Of a stretch of DNA of 52,615 bases, positions 18,257 through 27,532 are shown one piece after another. The position numbers were made by a program, and so were the translations under genes. Source of the stretch: Accumulibacter sp. (lineage in GTDB: Bacteria > Pseudomonadota > Gammaproteobacteria > Burkholderiales > Rhodocyclaceae); NCBI GenBank assembly GCA_031280565.1, contig JAITGN010000121.1:1-52615 (forward strand), given 5' to 3'. The notes under the pieces are model-generated. The model saw nothing but the letters and a program-made list of their open reading frames with translations. It was not told where the DNA came from and made no database searches. How positions within the stretch are numbered: position 1 is the first letter of the stretch; each line of letters opens with the position of its first letter.

Positions 18257-19650
18257 CATCAGATAGAGGAAACGGGAGAACTCGAAGTTCTCAGTTGCGT
18301 GTACTGGTCATTGATGACGAAGATGATATCCGTGAGCTGTTCGATTTGACATTGGCGCAAATGGGAGTCTCGGTGGATTGCGCGGGCAGCATTGCCGAAG
18401 CGAAGCGCTATCTCGAGAATGAGCACTACAGCCTTTGTTTGACCGACATGCGTCTTCCCGACGGAGATGGCCTGGAAATCGTTCAGCTGATCGGCAGTCG
18501 TTATGCGCGTACTCCTGTCGCCGTCATTACGGCGTTCGGCAGCACAAATAACGCGATTGCCGCGCTGAAAGCGGGCGCTTTCGATTATCTCGCCAAGCCC
18601 GTCATGCTCGATCAGCTGCGTACACTGGTCAAATCGGCGCTCAAGCTGCCGTCGCCAGGAAAAGCACAGACGCCTGTTTCCGGCGGCAAGGCGAATGTGC
18701 GGCTTATCGGCGCTTCGGCGGCGATTGAGCACGTCAGGGAACTGATCGACAAGCTGGCGCGCAGTCAGGCGCCTGTTTATGTTTCAGGCGAGTCAGGATG
18801 CGGCAAGGAACTGGCGGCGCGCTTGATACACAATCAGAGCGCGCATCGCGACGCCACTTTTATTCCGGTCAATTGCGGTGCGATTCCGGAAAACCTGATG
18901 GAAAGCGAATTCTTTGGTTATCGCAAAGGGGCTTTCACCGGCGCTGACAATGATCGCGACGGTTTTTTCCAGGCGGCCAATGGAGGAACGCTTTTCCTCG
19001 ACGAAGTGGCCGATTTGCCAATGGCAATGCAAGTCAAACTGTTGCGCGCGATCCAGGAAAAGAAAATACGCAAAGTCGGCTCGACGAGCGAAGAGCCGGT
19101 CAATGTGCGAATCATTTCGGCGACTCACAAAAATCTCAGGGAGTGTATTGATGCCGGCATGTTTCGGCAGGATCTGTATTATCGTCTGAATGTCATTGAA
19201 CTGAAGATGCCGGCGTTGCGTGAAAGAAAAGAGGATATTCCATTATTGATCGAGTCGATCCTTGGGCGAACGGGAGAAAACGCTCTCCCGCCGCCTGTTC
19301 TTACATCCGCTGCGATGAACGCGCTTCTTGATTATTCCTTCCCCGGGAATGTGCGGGAACTTGAAAATATCCTCGAGCGCGCGACTGCGTTATGCACCAA
19401 CGGCCGTGTGGACGTCGACGATCTTCAGCTAACGGCCGAGCCAGCAGAGGCTGGCGAAGAGACTTCCGTTTTGAATATCGGATTTAACGGCAAAACACTC
19501 GATGACCATGTCAACCAGCTTGAGAAGCGCCTGATTCTCGAAGCGCTCGAAAAAACGAAATTCAACCGGACTGCTGCCGCAAGGCTGCTTGGAGTATCGT
19601 TTCGCTCCCTGCGTTATCGCATTGAACGGCTTGGAGTTGAAGACAGCTGA
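18253..19650 (+). CDS. pilR: Sigma-54-dependent response regulator PilR
   Basis: A 465-residue activator. The receiver domain (VLVIDDEDDIRELF, phospho-acceptor Asp in LTDMRLPDGDG) is followed by a AAA+ sigma-54 activation domain with Walker A GESGCGKE, the GAFTGA loop that contacts sigma-54, and Walker B LFLDEV. The C-terminal Fis-type helix-turn-helix is FNRTAAARLLGVSFRSLRYR. Translation is coupled to pilS by ATGA. The likely targets are pilin genes with sigma-54 promoters outside this window; I saw no clear TGGCAC-N5-TTGC site here. Confidence 0.94.
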   Translation: MTSDRGNGRTRSSQLRVLVIDDEDDIRELFDLTLAQMGVSVDCAGSIAEAKRYLENEHYSLCLTDMRLPDGDGLEIVQLIGSRYARTPVAVITAFGSTNNAIAALKAGAFDYLAKPVMLDQLRTLVKSALKLPSPGKAQTPVSGGKANVRLIGASAAIEHVRELIDKLARSQAPVYVSGESGCGKELAARLIHNQSAHRDATFIPVNCGAIPENLMESEFFGYRKGAFTGADNDRDGFFQAANGGTLFLDEVADLPMAMQVKLLRAIQEKKIRKVGSTSEEPVNVRIISATHKNLRECIDAGMFRQDLYYRLNVIELKMPALRERKEDIPLLIESILGRTGENALPPPVLTSAAMNALLDYSFPGNVRELENILERATALCTNGRVDVDDLQLTAEPAEAGEETSVLNIGFNGKTLDDHVNQLEKRLILEALEKTKFNRTAAARLLGVSFRSLRYRIERLGVEDS

Positions 19651-20230
19651 CCAGACGCTGGAGTTTGAGGCGGCCCTGGCGCGCGCGCGGTGTATCGTTT
19701 CTCCGAATTTTGACGATCGCCCGGCGAATACGCCGGTTTCGCTGATCATCATCCATGCGATCAGTCTTCCGCCCGCGCGGTTTGGAGGAGACAGTATCAT
19801 CCGTTTGTTCACAAACCAGCTTGATCCTTGCGCGCACCCCTATTTTCAGGCGATTGCCCGAATTCGCGTGTCTTCGCATTTTCTGGTTCGCCGTGATGGT
19901 GAATTGATCCAGTTCGTTTCTTGCAGACATCGGGCATGGCATGCCGGAGAGTCTTCGTGGAATGGCCGGGCGCATTGTAACGATTTTTCGATTGGCATCG
20001 AACTTGAAGGCTGCGATGATCTTCCGTTTGAAGCAATTCAATATTCTGTCCTTGACGATCTGATCTGTTTTATTTGCGAGCGCGAACCAATCGATGCGAT
20101 TGCAGGACATTCCGATATTTCTCCCGGGCGCAAGACCGACCCAGGACCTTTCTTTGACTGGAATCGCTTGCTCTGGACAGGAAAGATAGCTTGCCGCGGG
20201 CATGTCGGGAAAGATGACATGCCGGCTTGA
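19631..20230 (+). CDS. ampD: 1,6-anhydro-N-acetylmuramyl-L-alanine amidase AmpD
   Basis: A cytoplasmic zinc amidase that splits anhydromuropeptides during peptidoglycan recycling. The family landmarks are present: SPNFDDRP, IIHAISLPP (first zinc His), NDFSIGIELEG (catalytic Glu) and GHSDISPGRKTDPGPFFDW (second zinc His, catalytic Lys, zinc Asp). The residue after the first His is Ala where most relatives have Asn. The start is uncertain: the frame has no ATG and only TTG codons (19589, 19622, 19631, 19637). I chose 19631 by length, which overlaps the end of pilR by 20 bases. The product is about 199 residues, slightly longer than E. coli AmpD. ampD after pilR is common in Burkholderiales. Confidence 0.88.
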   Translation: MELKTADQTLEFEAALARARCIVSPNFDDRPANTPVSLIIIHAISLPPARFGGDSIIRLFTNQLDPCAHPYFQAIARIRVSSHFLVRRDGELIQFVSCRHRAWHAGESSWNGRAHCNDFSIGIELEGCDDLPFEAIQYSVLDDLICFICEREPIDAIAGHSDISPGRKTDPGPFFDWNRLLWTGKIACRGHVGKDDMPA

Positions 20231-20811
20231 AGGCATATATTCCTCCGTAAAGAATTGCTGGAGAGTTGATGCTGTTTGGATGTTGTTCAATTGCGACAGA
20301 ATTTATGGAGTTTTCGCGATTCATAAAAAACCGCTTGCGCCAAGTCCAATGCGCTACTAGAATTAGTCGCGAATTACAAGAGTGACACAATATATAGTAG
20401 GCGGAGAAGTGCTTGGATGACATGTCGATTTTTCCTTGTGCGCCTGTCACAGGCGTTTATGAATATGGAAAGTGATGGATCCAGATAACCGTGACGAGCG
20501 TGCAAGCATCGCGAGACAGGCAGGTCGGTCGATGCGTCGTGGTTTTTTTAGAGCGCTTGAGCTTCCTTTTCTTCGTCTTTCTTTCCCCTCGTTATTTTTC
20601 ACTACCGCGTTTTTCCTCCGGACAGGTTCGATCTTTTCTGTGCCGTTGCCGGTCTGCGTTATGGGTCCGGAACACGACGCCTTCCGGCGGAAGGTCTGGT
20701 TCCGGAATTTTGATTCAATAGGCATATATTGTGGTTCGTCCGTTGAGTGGTTTATAGGCCGTGTGTGCAGTTTTTTCACTGGAAATTTTTCCAAAAATCA
20801 AGGAGATTGAT
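20231..20811. other. Long intergenic region without a convincing gene
   Basis: 580 bases between ampD and the histone-like gene. The best ORF (about 20475-20810, plus) has biased composition and no homologue that I recognise. The region probably carries the promoter of the downstream gene; ACACAATATATAGTAGG near 20390 is AT-rich but has no clear -35. Confidence 0.5.
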
Positions 20812-21588
20812 ATGGCATCCTGTTACAAGAAGAAGGTGGTAGAAAAAAAACTGGTGACCTCAAAGGCGGCCGCCAAACCTGTGGCAAAGAAAGTGGCAGC
20901 CAGTCCTGTAGCGAAAAAAACAGTTGCTAAGCCGGTTGCCGCCAAGCCTGTTGCTAAACCGGCCGCGAAACTGATGGCTAAACCGGCTGCCAGGCCGATA
21001 GTGAAAAAAGCGGCGGCGAAACCGGCAGTGAAGAAAGCAGTCGCAAAACCCGTGGCGCAAAAAGTGGCGGTCAAGCCGACAGTCAAAAAAACAACTGCCA
21101 AACCCGCAGCAAAGAGCGTGGCGGTCAAGCCAACAGCAAAAGCGACAGTGGTAAAGACTGTAGTAAAAAAAGCGGCCGCTAAACCTGTGGCGAAAAAGAT
21201 CGCGGCAAAACCGGCGGTCAAAAAAACAACTAAAACAACGGCCAAACCCGTAACAAAGAGCGTGGCGGCCAGGCCTGTGGCAAAGGCGACTAAACCGGCG
21301 GTAAAGAAAACGCCTGCCAAGCCCGTGGCGAAGAAAGCGGTGACTAAACCGGCGGCGAAAAGAACAACCACTAAATCAGTCGTCGCGCCCGCGACAAAAA
21401 AGGCAGCGGCCAAGCCTGCGGTAAAGAAAGCGCCGATCTCCAAAAGTGAAAGCAAGGCAGCAAGCACGCCTGCTGCCCAGACGCCTGCCGCTCAAGTCGT
21501 TCGTCCTTCAACAGCGGCAGCCCCAGGAGCGAAGACTGCGCTCAATCCAACGGGTAATTGGCCTTTTCCGACAGGGTCGCGTCCATAA
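20812..21588 (+). CDS. Histone H1-like Ala/Lys/Pro-rich DNA-binding protein
   Basis: 258 residues from the ATG at 20812, which has AAGGAG 7 bases upstream. After a short MASCYKKKVVEKK head, almost the whole chain is built of degenerate KPVAKKAA / AKPTVKK units (about 25-210). It ends with a conserved non-repetitive NPTGNWPFPTGSRP tail. The composition (Lys, Ala, Pro, Val) matches bacterial H1-like and AlgP-like proteins that bind DNA non-specifically and affect nucleoid structure. Repeat number in such genes commonly varies between strains. A strong terminator follows. The minus-strand 214-aa ORF is a shadow of the repeats. Confidence 0.85.
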   Translation: MASCYKKKVVEKKLVTSKAAAKPVAKKVAASPVAKKTVAKPVAAKPVAKPAAKLMAKPAARPIVKKAAAKPAVKKAVAKPVAQKVAVKPTVKKTTAKPAAKSVAVKPTAKATVVKTVVKKAAAKPVAKKIAAKPAVKKTTKTTAKPVTKSVAARPVAKATKPAVKKTPAKPVAKKAVTKPAAKRTTTKSVVAPATKKAAAKPAVKKAPISKSESKAASTPAAQTPAAQVVRPSTAAAPGAKTALNPTGNWPFPTGSRP

Positions 21589-21614
21589 GTCCGCGGGACC
21601 GCCTCAAGGTAGTA

Positions 21615-21642
21615 AGGCATGGCAGTCCATGCCTTTTTTTTC
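21615..21642 (+). terminator. Terminator of the histone-like gene
   Basis: A 9-bp stem, AAGGCATGG / CCATGCCTT, with a 4-base loop followed by eight T residues. The next 320 bases, to 21966, contain no gene that I can support. Confidence 0.9.
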
Positions 21643-21966
21643 GCCTGCTGAACGAGAGAGAGGTTCATTGCTCGACAAATCGCCATGAACGGCATGAGGA
21701 AAATGTCGGGGTGTCCGCGACAGGCATGAGAAGTTTTGTAAGCAAGTCCCAAAACGCGCGATTATTGGCATTCTGGCGGATACGGGCACTGGCGATATCA
21801 TGCGTTCTTCTGGAAAGTCATATGGCCCGTTTTTCGGGAATTCCCCGTGGAGATGCCATTCATGTGCGCCATGCATGCGGATGTCCCCAGAATATTCACG
21901 GATGCCTGATTCGCTTCTTTTTTTCGAAAAAAGGATCTCCACGCGAAAACAGCGGGCCTTGCGCAT

Positions 21967-23247
21967 TCAGGAGAAAAGCCGGGCCACGCCTTCAGGGTTC
22001 GATGGAAAATAGAGATGCATATAACTTGCAGTGATGCGTTGGCGGCGGTAGATCGTTTCCCCCGCGCTGCCGTCGGGGCGCGTTGAAATGGTGAGCGGTT
22101 CGAGAGGAGTTTCGGCCCGCGAATAATGAAAAGCATGCCCGCGAACTATGCCCTCCGGCAGACGCGCTTCCTGCATGCCAAGCCCCGAAAGTTTTGATCG
22201 CATGATGACTTTCCCGGGGAGCAGGCCGCCCAGGGTGAATTCCTCTCTTCCGGTAGTGACGAGCGATTCGAAAAGCGTCATCATTCCGCCGCATTCGGCG
22301 AGCAAGGGCTTTCCAGTGTCGACATGCCGCGCGAGATCGTGCCAGAAGCCGCGATTTGCGGCAAGCGCATGACCATGGAGTTCTGGATAGCCGCCGGGCA
22401 GCCATACCGCATCGCAGGATGGAAGGCGGGAGGCGGCGAGCGGTGAAAAATATGTCAAATTCGCGCCAAGCCGTTTGAGGCAGTCGATATTGGCCGGATA
22501 GAGAAAACAGAATGCCGCATCGCGGGCGATGGCAATGGTCTTCCCTTTGAGCGTTCGGGAAAAAATCGGCGCTGGCGCGTCGGTGAACTCTACTGGCGCG
22601 GGCAATTCCGCAGCGGCTGTCGTTTCGAGATGCGCGGCCATGCGGTCGATTCGTTGTGCGAGCCCGCCGATTTCGGCCGCGGGCAATAGCCCGAGATGAC
22701 GTTCGGGCATGGCGCAGTCGATGTCGCGCGGGAGGTAGCCATGCCAGGCGATATCGGGCGGCAGGCTTTTTTCAATGAGCTCGGCATGGTATGCGCTGCC
22801 AAGCCGGTTTGCGAAAACGGCGGCGAGCGGTGTTTCGGGACGGTAATGTCTGAGACCGTAAGCGATTGCGCCGAAGCTGCCTGACATTCCAGAGCCGTCG
22901 ATGACTGCGAGTATCGGGAGAGAGCGCCGCGCCGCGAATTCAGCGACCGGAGGAGCACCATCGAAAATTCCCATGACGCCTTCAATGAGAATCAGATCGG
23001 CTGTGCGCGCGGCTTCGGCAAGCCTCCAGTCAATATCGGCATCGCCGCACATCCATACATCGAGATTATGACATGAATATCCACTTGCAACAGCGTGAAT
23101 TTGCGGATCAAGAAAATCCGGGCCGCATTTGAAAACCCGGACGGTGCGGCCAAGCCGCGTATGCAGGCGTGCAAGCGCGGCGGTAACGGTTGTTTTTCCC
23201 TGACCCGATGCGGGCGCGGCGACGAGAAAGGCAGGGCAGAAAGGCAT
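21967..23247 (-). CDS. cobB: Cobyrinate a,c-diamide synthase (CobB/CbiA)
   Basis: 426 residues; amidates the a and c side chains of (hydrogeno)cobyrinate using glutamine and ATP. The N-terminal ATP-binding domain has VAAPASGQGKTT at about 9-20, followed by KCGPDFLDP and EGVMGIFDG. The C-terminal class I glutamine amidotransferase domain has the nucleophile in LLAECGGMM and a His in GHAFHYS. The true start is the ATG at 23247, 4 bases past the cobO stop; the ORF track adds 68 residues that overlap cobO. The gene is last in the btuB-btuC-btuD-cobO-cobB series. Whether the pathway is aerobic (CobB) or anaerobic (CbiA) cannot be told from this gene. Confidence 0.93.
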   Translation of the reverse strand: MPFCPAFLVAAPASGQGKTTVTAALARLHTRLGRTVRVFKCGPDFLDPQIHAVASGYSCHNLDVWMCGDADIDWRLAEAARTADLILIEGVMGIFDGAPPVAEFAARRSLPILAVIDGSGMSGSFGAIAYGLRHYRPETPLAAVFANRLGSAYHAELIEKSLPPDIAWHGYLPRDIDCAMPERHLGLLPAAEIGGLAQRIDRMAAHLETTAAAELPAPVEFTDAPAPIFSRTLKGKTIAIARDAAFCFLYPANIDCLKRLGANLTYFSPLAASRLPSCDAVWLPGGYPELHGHALAANRGFWHDLARHVDTGKPLLAECGGMMTLFESLVTTGREEFTLGGLLPGKVIMRSKLSGLGMQEARLPEGIVRGHAFHYSRAETPLEPLTISTRPDGSAGETIYRRQRITASYMHLYFPSNPEGVARLFS

Positions 23248-23251
23248 GGCG

Positions 23252-23902
23252 TTACCAGTCCAGACCGGGCATTGCCTTGACGCCTGCCTGGAAAGCGTGT
23301 TTGACCGATAACATATCCGTAACCGTGTCGGCCGCCGCGACAAGTTCTTTCGGTGCGGCGCGGCCGGTAATGACAACATGCTGCATTGAAGGACGGGTAG
23401 CGAGCGTATCAAGAACTTCGGAAAGTTCGAGCCACTGGTACTTGAAAACATAGGTCATTTCATCGAGAACGACCAGTCCGAATTCCGGGTTGGAGAGATA
23501 GGCGCGCGCCAGTTCCCATGCGGCGCGCGCCGCGGCGAACTCACGCGGCAGATCCTGTATTTCCCAGGTATAGCCTTCTCCTGTAATATGCCAGCGCAGG
23601 TTGTCTGGAATCACGGATTCAATGCGCCGGAAAAACGCGGTTTCTCCGGTATCAACGCGCCCTTTGACGAACTGAATGACGGCAACCTTCATTCCCTGAC
23701 CGAGCGCGCGGGCGACGACGCCGAACGCGGCCGACGATTTGCCTTTCCCGTTTCCCGTGTTGACAAGCAGTACACCGCGTTCTTTCTGGGCAGCGGCAAT
23801 GGCTTTGTCGACGATTTCTTTTTTTCGGGCCATTCTGATGGCGTGCTGTCCGAGTGCTCCTGTTCCGGAAAGATTTTCAGTAGTTTTTTTCCTGGAAGTC
23901 AT
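23252..23902 (-). CDS. cobO: Corrinoid adenosyltransferase (CobO/BtuR type)
   Basis: 216 residues; transfers adenosyl from ATP to the cobalt of reduced corrinoids, giving adenosylcobalamin or its precursor. The P-loop is NTGNGKGKSSAAFG at about 48-61; VIQFVKG and VVLDEMTY are further family motifs, and the basic N terminus (MTSRKKTTEN) is typical. It lies between btuD and cobB with gaps of 25 and 4 bases, so it is very likely in the same operon. It can serve both salvage of imported corrinoids and synthesis. Confidence 0.94.
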   Translation of the reverse strand: MTSRKKTTENLSGTGALGQHAIRMARKKEIVDKAIAAAQKERGVLLVNTGNGKGKSSAAFGVVARALGQGMKVAVIQFVKGRVDTGETAFFRRIESVIPDNLRWHITGEGYTWEIQDLPREFAAARAAWELARAYLSNPEFGLVVLDEMTYVFKYQWLELSEVLDTLATRPSMQHVVITGRAAPKELVAAADTVTDMLSVKHAFQAGVKAMPGLDW

Positions 23903-23927
23903 AATATGGGCCTTCTCCGTAAGGACG

Positions 23928-24701
23928 TCATTCCGGGACGACGCCGATTCGTCCCCGGCTTTCCAGAATTTCCAGCGGATAGCGGTAAAGGGATGACAAG
24001 TGTTCAGCAGTCAGCATCTCAATTGTATTCCCCAATGCTACTTTTCCATTGCCGTGGATCATCAGAATACGGTCACAATAGCGCCAGGCCATTCCTGGCT
24101 CATGCAACACCATAACGATGGCGGCGTTTTTTTCGCGGGCTTCTCTTGAAAAGAGTTCAAGCATGGCGATTTGGTATTTGATGTCAAGGTAAGCGATTGG
24201 TTCATCAAGAAAAAACAGACGGGGCGATTGTGCCAGCAGAGCCGCAATGGCTAGCCGCTGACGTTCGCCCCCCGAAAGTGACTGGATGTCGCGCTGATCG
24301 AATGTCATAAGGTCGACGGCGGCCAGCGCGTCACGGGCGATCTGGATATCTTTTTCACCTTCCCACTCCCAGCGTTCGAGGTGGGGATGGCGGCCGATCA
24401 GTACCGTTTCAAGCGCGGTCGCCGTAAAAGTATCGCCGCGCGCCTGGGGCAGCCAGCCGCGAACCAACGCGCTTTTTCGCGCGCCAAGGTCAGCGTAACG
24501 TTGTCCATCGATCAAGACGTTTCCCGTTTGTGATTGACGCAGACCGGCAAGCACGGACAGGAGCGTGGATTTTCCCACACCATTGCAACCGAGAATCGCG
24601 AGACGCTCTCCCGGATAAAGCTCCAGATCAAGGCTATGGCAGACCGCGATCCCGCCGATATCGACAGCGAGTTTTCTGGTTTCGAGCAGGGGACGCCACA
24701 T
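23928..24701 (-). CDS. btuD: Cobalamin ABC transporter ATPase (BtuD-like)
   Basis: 257 residues. Walker A is GCNGVGKSTLLS at about 36-47, the ABC signature LSGGERQRLAIA at about 143-154, and Walker B FFLDEPIAYLDI. It belongs to the FecE/BtuD group that drives import of vitamin B12, haem or siderophores. Its start follows the btuC stop by one base, so the two are coupled. The cobalamin role comes from the flanking btuB, cobO and cobB; by sequence alone a siderophore transporter would be possible. Confidence 0.85.
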   Translation of the reverse strand: MWRPLLETRKLAVDIGGIAVCHSLDLELYPGERLAILGCNGVGKSTLLSVLAGLRQSQTGNVLIDGQRYADLGARKSALVRGWLPQARGDTFTATALETVLIGRHPHLERWEWEGEKDIQIARDALAAVDLMTFDQRDIQSLSGGERQRLAIAALLAQSPRLFFLDEPIAYLDIKYQIAMLELFSREAREKNAAIVMVLHEPGMAWRYCDRILMIHGNGKVALGNTIEMLTAEHLSSLYRYPLEILESRGRIGVVPE

Positions 24702-24702
24702 T

Positions 24703-25758
24703 TCAATGCCGTATTTGCGGGTTGCGCGCGAGGAGAAAAAGAAAAACCGGAACGCCGATCAGCGCTGTAAGTATGCCGACCGGCAACTGACGCGGGGCGA
24801 CCAATGCGCGAGCGAGCGTATCCGCGACCAAAAGCAGGCTGCCTCCGACGAGCGCGGACGCGGGAAGCAGCACACGTTGATCGTTTCCTGTCACGAAGCG
24901 GACAAGGTGCGGCACGATCAGTCCGACGAACCCGATGGAACCCGCCAATGTAACGGCGGTTGCCGTGGTCAGTGACGCGGCGAAGTAGACGCCATAGCGC
25001 AGAGGTCTGACCTGGACGCCGAGCATCTGCGCGACGGCATCGCCACGCGACAAAAGATTCAGTTCACGCGCGAAAGGAAGAATGGTCAGAAGCGTCGCGG
25101 CCAGAACAGTGAGCGCAAGATAGGGAGCGTTTGGCTGCGAAAGATCCCCCATAAGCCAGAAAAGCATGCCACGCAATTTATGATCCGGCGCGATCGAAAG
25201 CATCAGTGCGACACCCGCGCCGCAGCCCGCGGCGACGATGACGCCGGTCAAGAGCAGGCGTGTCCGCGTCCAGCTGCCGTCACCATGCGCCAAACCGAAG
25301 ACGAGCAGCATCGCTCCGAATGCGCCCAGAAAAGCGCCGCCGTTGACGGAGATCGCCGTAAAACCGGAAAGGATACCGAGAAGAGCGCCAATGCTTGCGC
25401 CGCCAGAAATGCCAAGAATATAGGGGTCGGCTAGCGGGTTGCGGAGCAGTACCTGCAAAAGCGCACCAGCGAGAGCCAAAAGGCCGCCGCATGCGAAACC
25501 GGCCAACGCGCGTGGCAAGCGCAGGCTGCGGATGACTTCAGCCGTTGTGCCTGTTTTTCCGTCCCAAAAAACGGAAACTACATCGGCAAGCGGAATATTG
25601 ATGCTTCCGATACCCAGAGCGAATACAAAGCTCGCGAGCGCCAGCACGGAAAGCGCGCCGAGGATGATCAGAGCGCGCCGCCTCGCCGGAATCGCCGGAT
25701 TATTGCGGCGAATAGCGGAATCCGGCGAACGCGTTAAATCCCAAGGTGTTGTATCCAT
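24703..25758 (-). CDS. btuC: Cobalamin ABC transporter permease (BtuC-like)
   Basis: 351 residues with about ten hydrophobic segments, a FecCD-family permease. Recognisable parts are RLPRALAGFACGGLLALAG, LRNPLADPYILGISGGAS near 110-130, GLIVPHLVRFVTG and the C-terminal GVPVFLFLLAR. The likely start at 25758 overlaps the end of btuB by 59 bases; it has a poor ribosome site, and later in-frame starts are possible. Together with btuD it forms the inner-membrane importer. No periplasmic binding protein gene (btuF) is present in the window. Confidence 0.86.
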   Translation of the reverse strand: MDTTPWDLTRSPDSAIRRNNPAIPARRRALIILGALSVLALASFVFALGIGSINIPLADVVSVFWDGKTGTTAEVIRSLRLPRALAGFACGGLLALAGALLQVLLRNPLADPYILGISGGASIGALLGILSGFTAISVNGGAFLGAFGAMLLVFGLAHGDGSWTRTRLLLTGVIVAAGCGAGVALMLSIAPDHKLRGMLFWLMGDLSQPNAPYLALTVLAATLLTILPFARELNLLSRGDAVAQMLGVQVRPLRYGVYFAASLTTATAVTLAGSIGFVGLIVPHLVRFVTGNDQRVLLPASALVGGSLLLVADTLARALVAPRQLPVGILTALIGVPVFLFLLARNPQIRH

Positions 25759-27532
25759 AAACAGTTTCGTGTTTTTTGTCGAACAGATTATTGAGACGGG
25801 CTTCAAGCGAAAAATTCCGGTTGATTGCATAACGCGAGGTCAAATTGATGAGCGTGTAACCGCCCATTTCCGTCGCTTTCGTTTCACTATTATCGTTGAA
25901 GCGCCGTCCGCTGGTGATCAGCTCAATAGCGGCGCTTACCGCGCCCCAGCGTCTTCCGGCGGTCAGCGATACGCTGTTTCTCGTGCGGCGTCCAAGGCGT
26001 TTCCGCGTATCTTCATTGACCGCGTTGAGCCAGTCATAGGCGGCGCGCATGCTCCAATCACCGATATGGCCAGTATAAGCAAGCGTCATCCCCTCAAGGC
26101 GCGCTTTCGAAATGTTCATATAGCGGTTTGCTACGAAAGAATACTCTATCAGATTATCAAGACGGTTGCGGTACAGGGTCACAGACGTCGTATGCGCGCC
26201 TTTTTCCCAGAAAATGGCCGCTTCGGTGTTTCTCGCCGTTTCGGGCTTCAGATTGATATTGCCATAATTTGGAACGAACAGTTGATATACGGAAGGCGCT
26301 TTGAATGCCGTTCCATAACTTGTGTAAGCGCGCAAGGTTTTCGTCAGCTGATAACCGTAAGCCAGTGAATGGGTGGTTTTTTGTCCAAAACGGGAATTGT
26401 TGTCGCCGCGCGCGCTCGCTTGCCAGCGATGTGCACCGTAATGCCCCGACCATCCGGCGAGGAAGGATGTGGTGGAAATTTTCGGCGCTTGACTGTAATC
26501 GCGACGCGGAGAAGCATGCTGCTCCTGGTATTCGTAAGCGAACAACGCTTTCCCGAGCGCAGGCAGACGAATATCATTCTGCCAGCCAAGCTGGCGATTG
26601 ACGGTATTTAGCAACGCTCCCCCGGGCAGCCAGGTATCGAAAGTTCGCTGGATGTCTTCCGACTCGCCATATTGAAACCGGCTTGTCCAGGCGTCCAGAA
26701 TTTTGTTTCGGGAATAGATGCTCCACTGCGCTATTTTGAAACGGGTACGGTTATCGAAATTACCATTGGCAGGTTGATTACTGCTGTCGAAGCGGGTCAG
26801 TCCCTCGTTTTGGCGATAACTCAGACCCAGTTCGTGGCCTTTCGCGGGAAGAAAGGATAGCGAAGCGGCGGCACCGCCGTTGCGATAGGAGTCCTTGTCG
26901 GCATCGCGCTGCGTCGCGTGTTTTCGCGCCGAAACACTGTCCGACGAGGCATGATTGCCCTCAACCCAAAAGCGCCACTGTTCATTGCCGCCTGAAAGCG
27001 CCAAGGCGTTCTTGAGAGTGTTTCGAGTGCCGTAGCCGGCGAAGGCGTTCATCCTGAGTCCGGGTTCGCCGCGGCGCGTGAAAATCTGGATGACGCCGCC
27101 AATCGCATCGGCGCCGTACAGCGTGGATGCCGGCCCACGCAGAATTTCGATGCGCTCGATGCCCGCAAGCGGCAGAAAACGCAGGGGAGAACCTGAAAGA
27201 TCCATCGAATTCATGGAAATGCCGTCGACAAGTATCTTGGTCTGTTCCGGACGCGCGCCGCGAACATAAAAGCTGGTTTCCGTGCCCGGCCCGCCGCTGG
27301 TCGTCTGCTGGATGCCGGACTGTTTCGAAAGCAGATCGGCAATGCTTTCTTGCGCGCTGCGCTCAATTTCTTCGCGGTCAACGACTGTAATGTCGGAAAG
27401 CAGTTCGCTGGCGCGCGCGGGTTGCCGCGTAGCGGTGACAATAAGGGGGTCGAGTTCCTGTTCTGCCGCATTCACCGGAAATGCAAAAACTATCAGAAGC
27501 GCCATGATGAACCGGCTGGAACAGAAAGACAT
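25700..27532 (-). CDS. btuB: TonB-dependent vitamin B12 receptor (BtuB-like)
   Basis: About 610 residues, close to the 614 of E. coli BtuB. The signal peptide is MSFCSSRFIMALLIVFAFPVNA. The TonB box DPLIVTATR follows directly, then the plug domain (SDITVVDREEIERS, DLLSKQSGIQ, VRGARPEQTKILVDG, IERIEILRGPASTLYGADAIGGVIQI). A beta-barrel ends in Phe-containing strands (GFNAFAGFRYSPQ). I use the Met at 27532; another Met at 27550 is possible, while the ORF-track start at 27940 reads through the leader. It is first gene of the B12 cluster. Substrate is inferred from the operon. Confidence 0.87.
   Translation of the reverse strand: MSFCSSRFIMALLIVFAFPVNAAEQELDPLIVTATRQPARASELLSDITVVDREEIERSAQESIADLLSKQSGIQQTTSGGPGTETSFYVRGARPEQTKILVDGISMNSMDLSGSPLRFLPLAGIERIEILRGPASTLYGADAIGGVIQIFTRRGEPGLRMNAFAGYGTRNTLKNALALSGGNEQWRFWVEGNHASSDSVSARKHATQRDADKDSYRNGGAAASLSFLPAKGHELGLSYRQNEGLTRFDSSNQPANGNFDNRTRFKIAQWSIYSRNKILDAWTSRFQYGESEDIQRTFDTWLPGGALLNTVNRQLGWQNDIRLPALGKALFAYEYQEQHASPRRDYSQAPKISTTSFLAGWSGHYGAHRWQASARGDNNSRFGQKTTHSLAYGYQLTKTLRAYTSYGTAFKAPSVYQLFVPNYGNINLKPETARNTEAAIFWEKGAHTTSVTLYRNRLDNLIEYSFVANRYMNISKARLEGMTLAYTGHIGDWSMRAAYDWLNAVNEDTRKRLGRRTRNSVSLTAGRRWGAVSAAIELITSGRRFNDNSETKATEMGGYTLINLTSRYAINRNFSLEARLNNLFDKKHETVYGYNTLGFNAFAGFRYSPQ

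Noticed and set aside
20472-20810. 112-aa ORF before the histone-like gene
   Set aside because: Weak start, Phe/Leu/Arg-biased composition, overlaps the ribosome site of the next gene; no family recognised.
20823-21467. 214-aa minus-strand ORF rich in Phe/Ala/Gly
   Set aside because: Antisense reading of the Lys/Ala/Pro repeats; resembles a membrane protein only because of codon complementarity.
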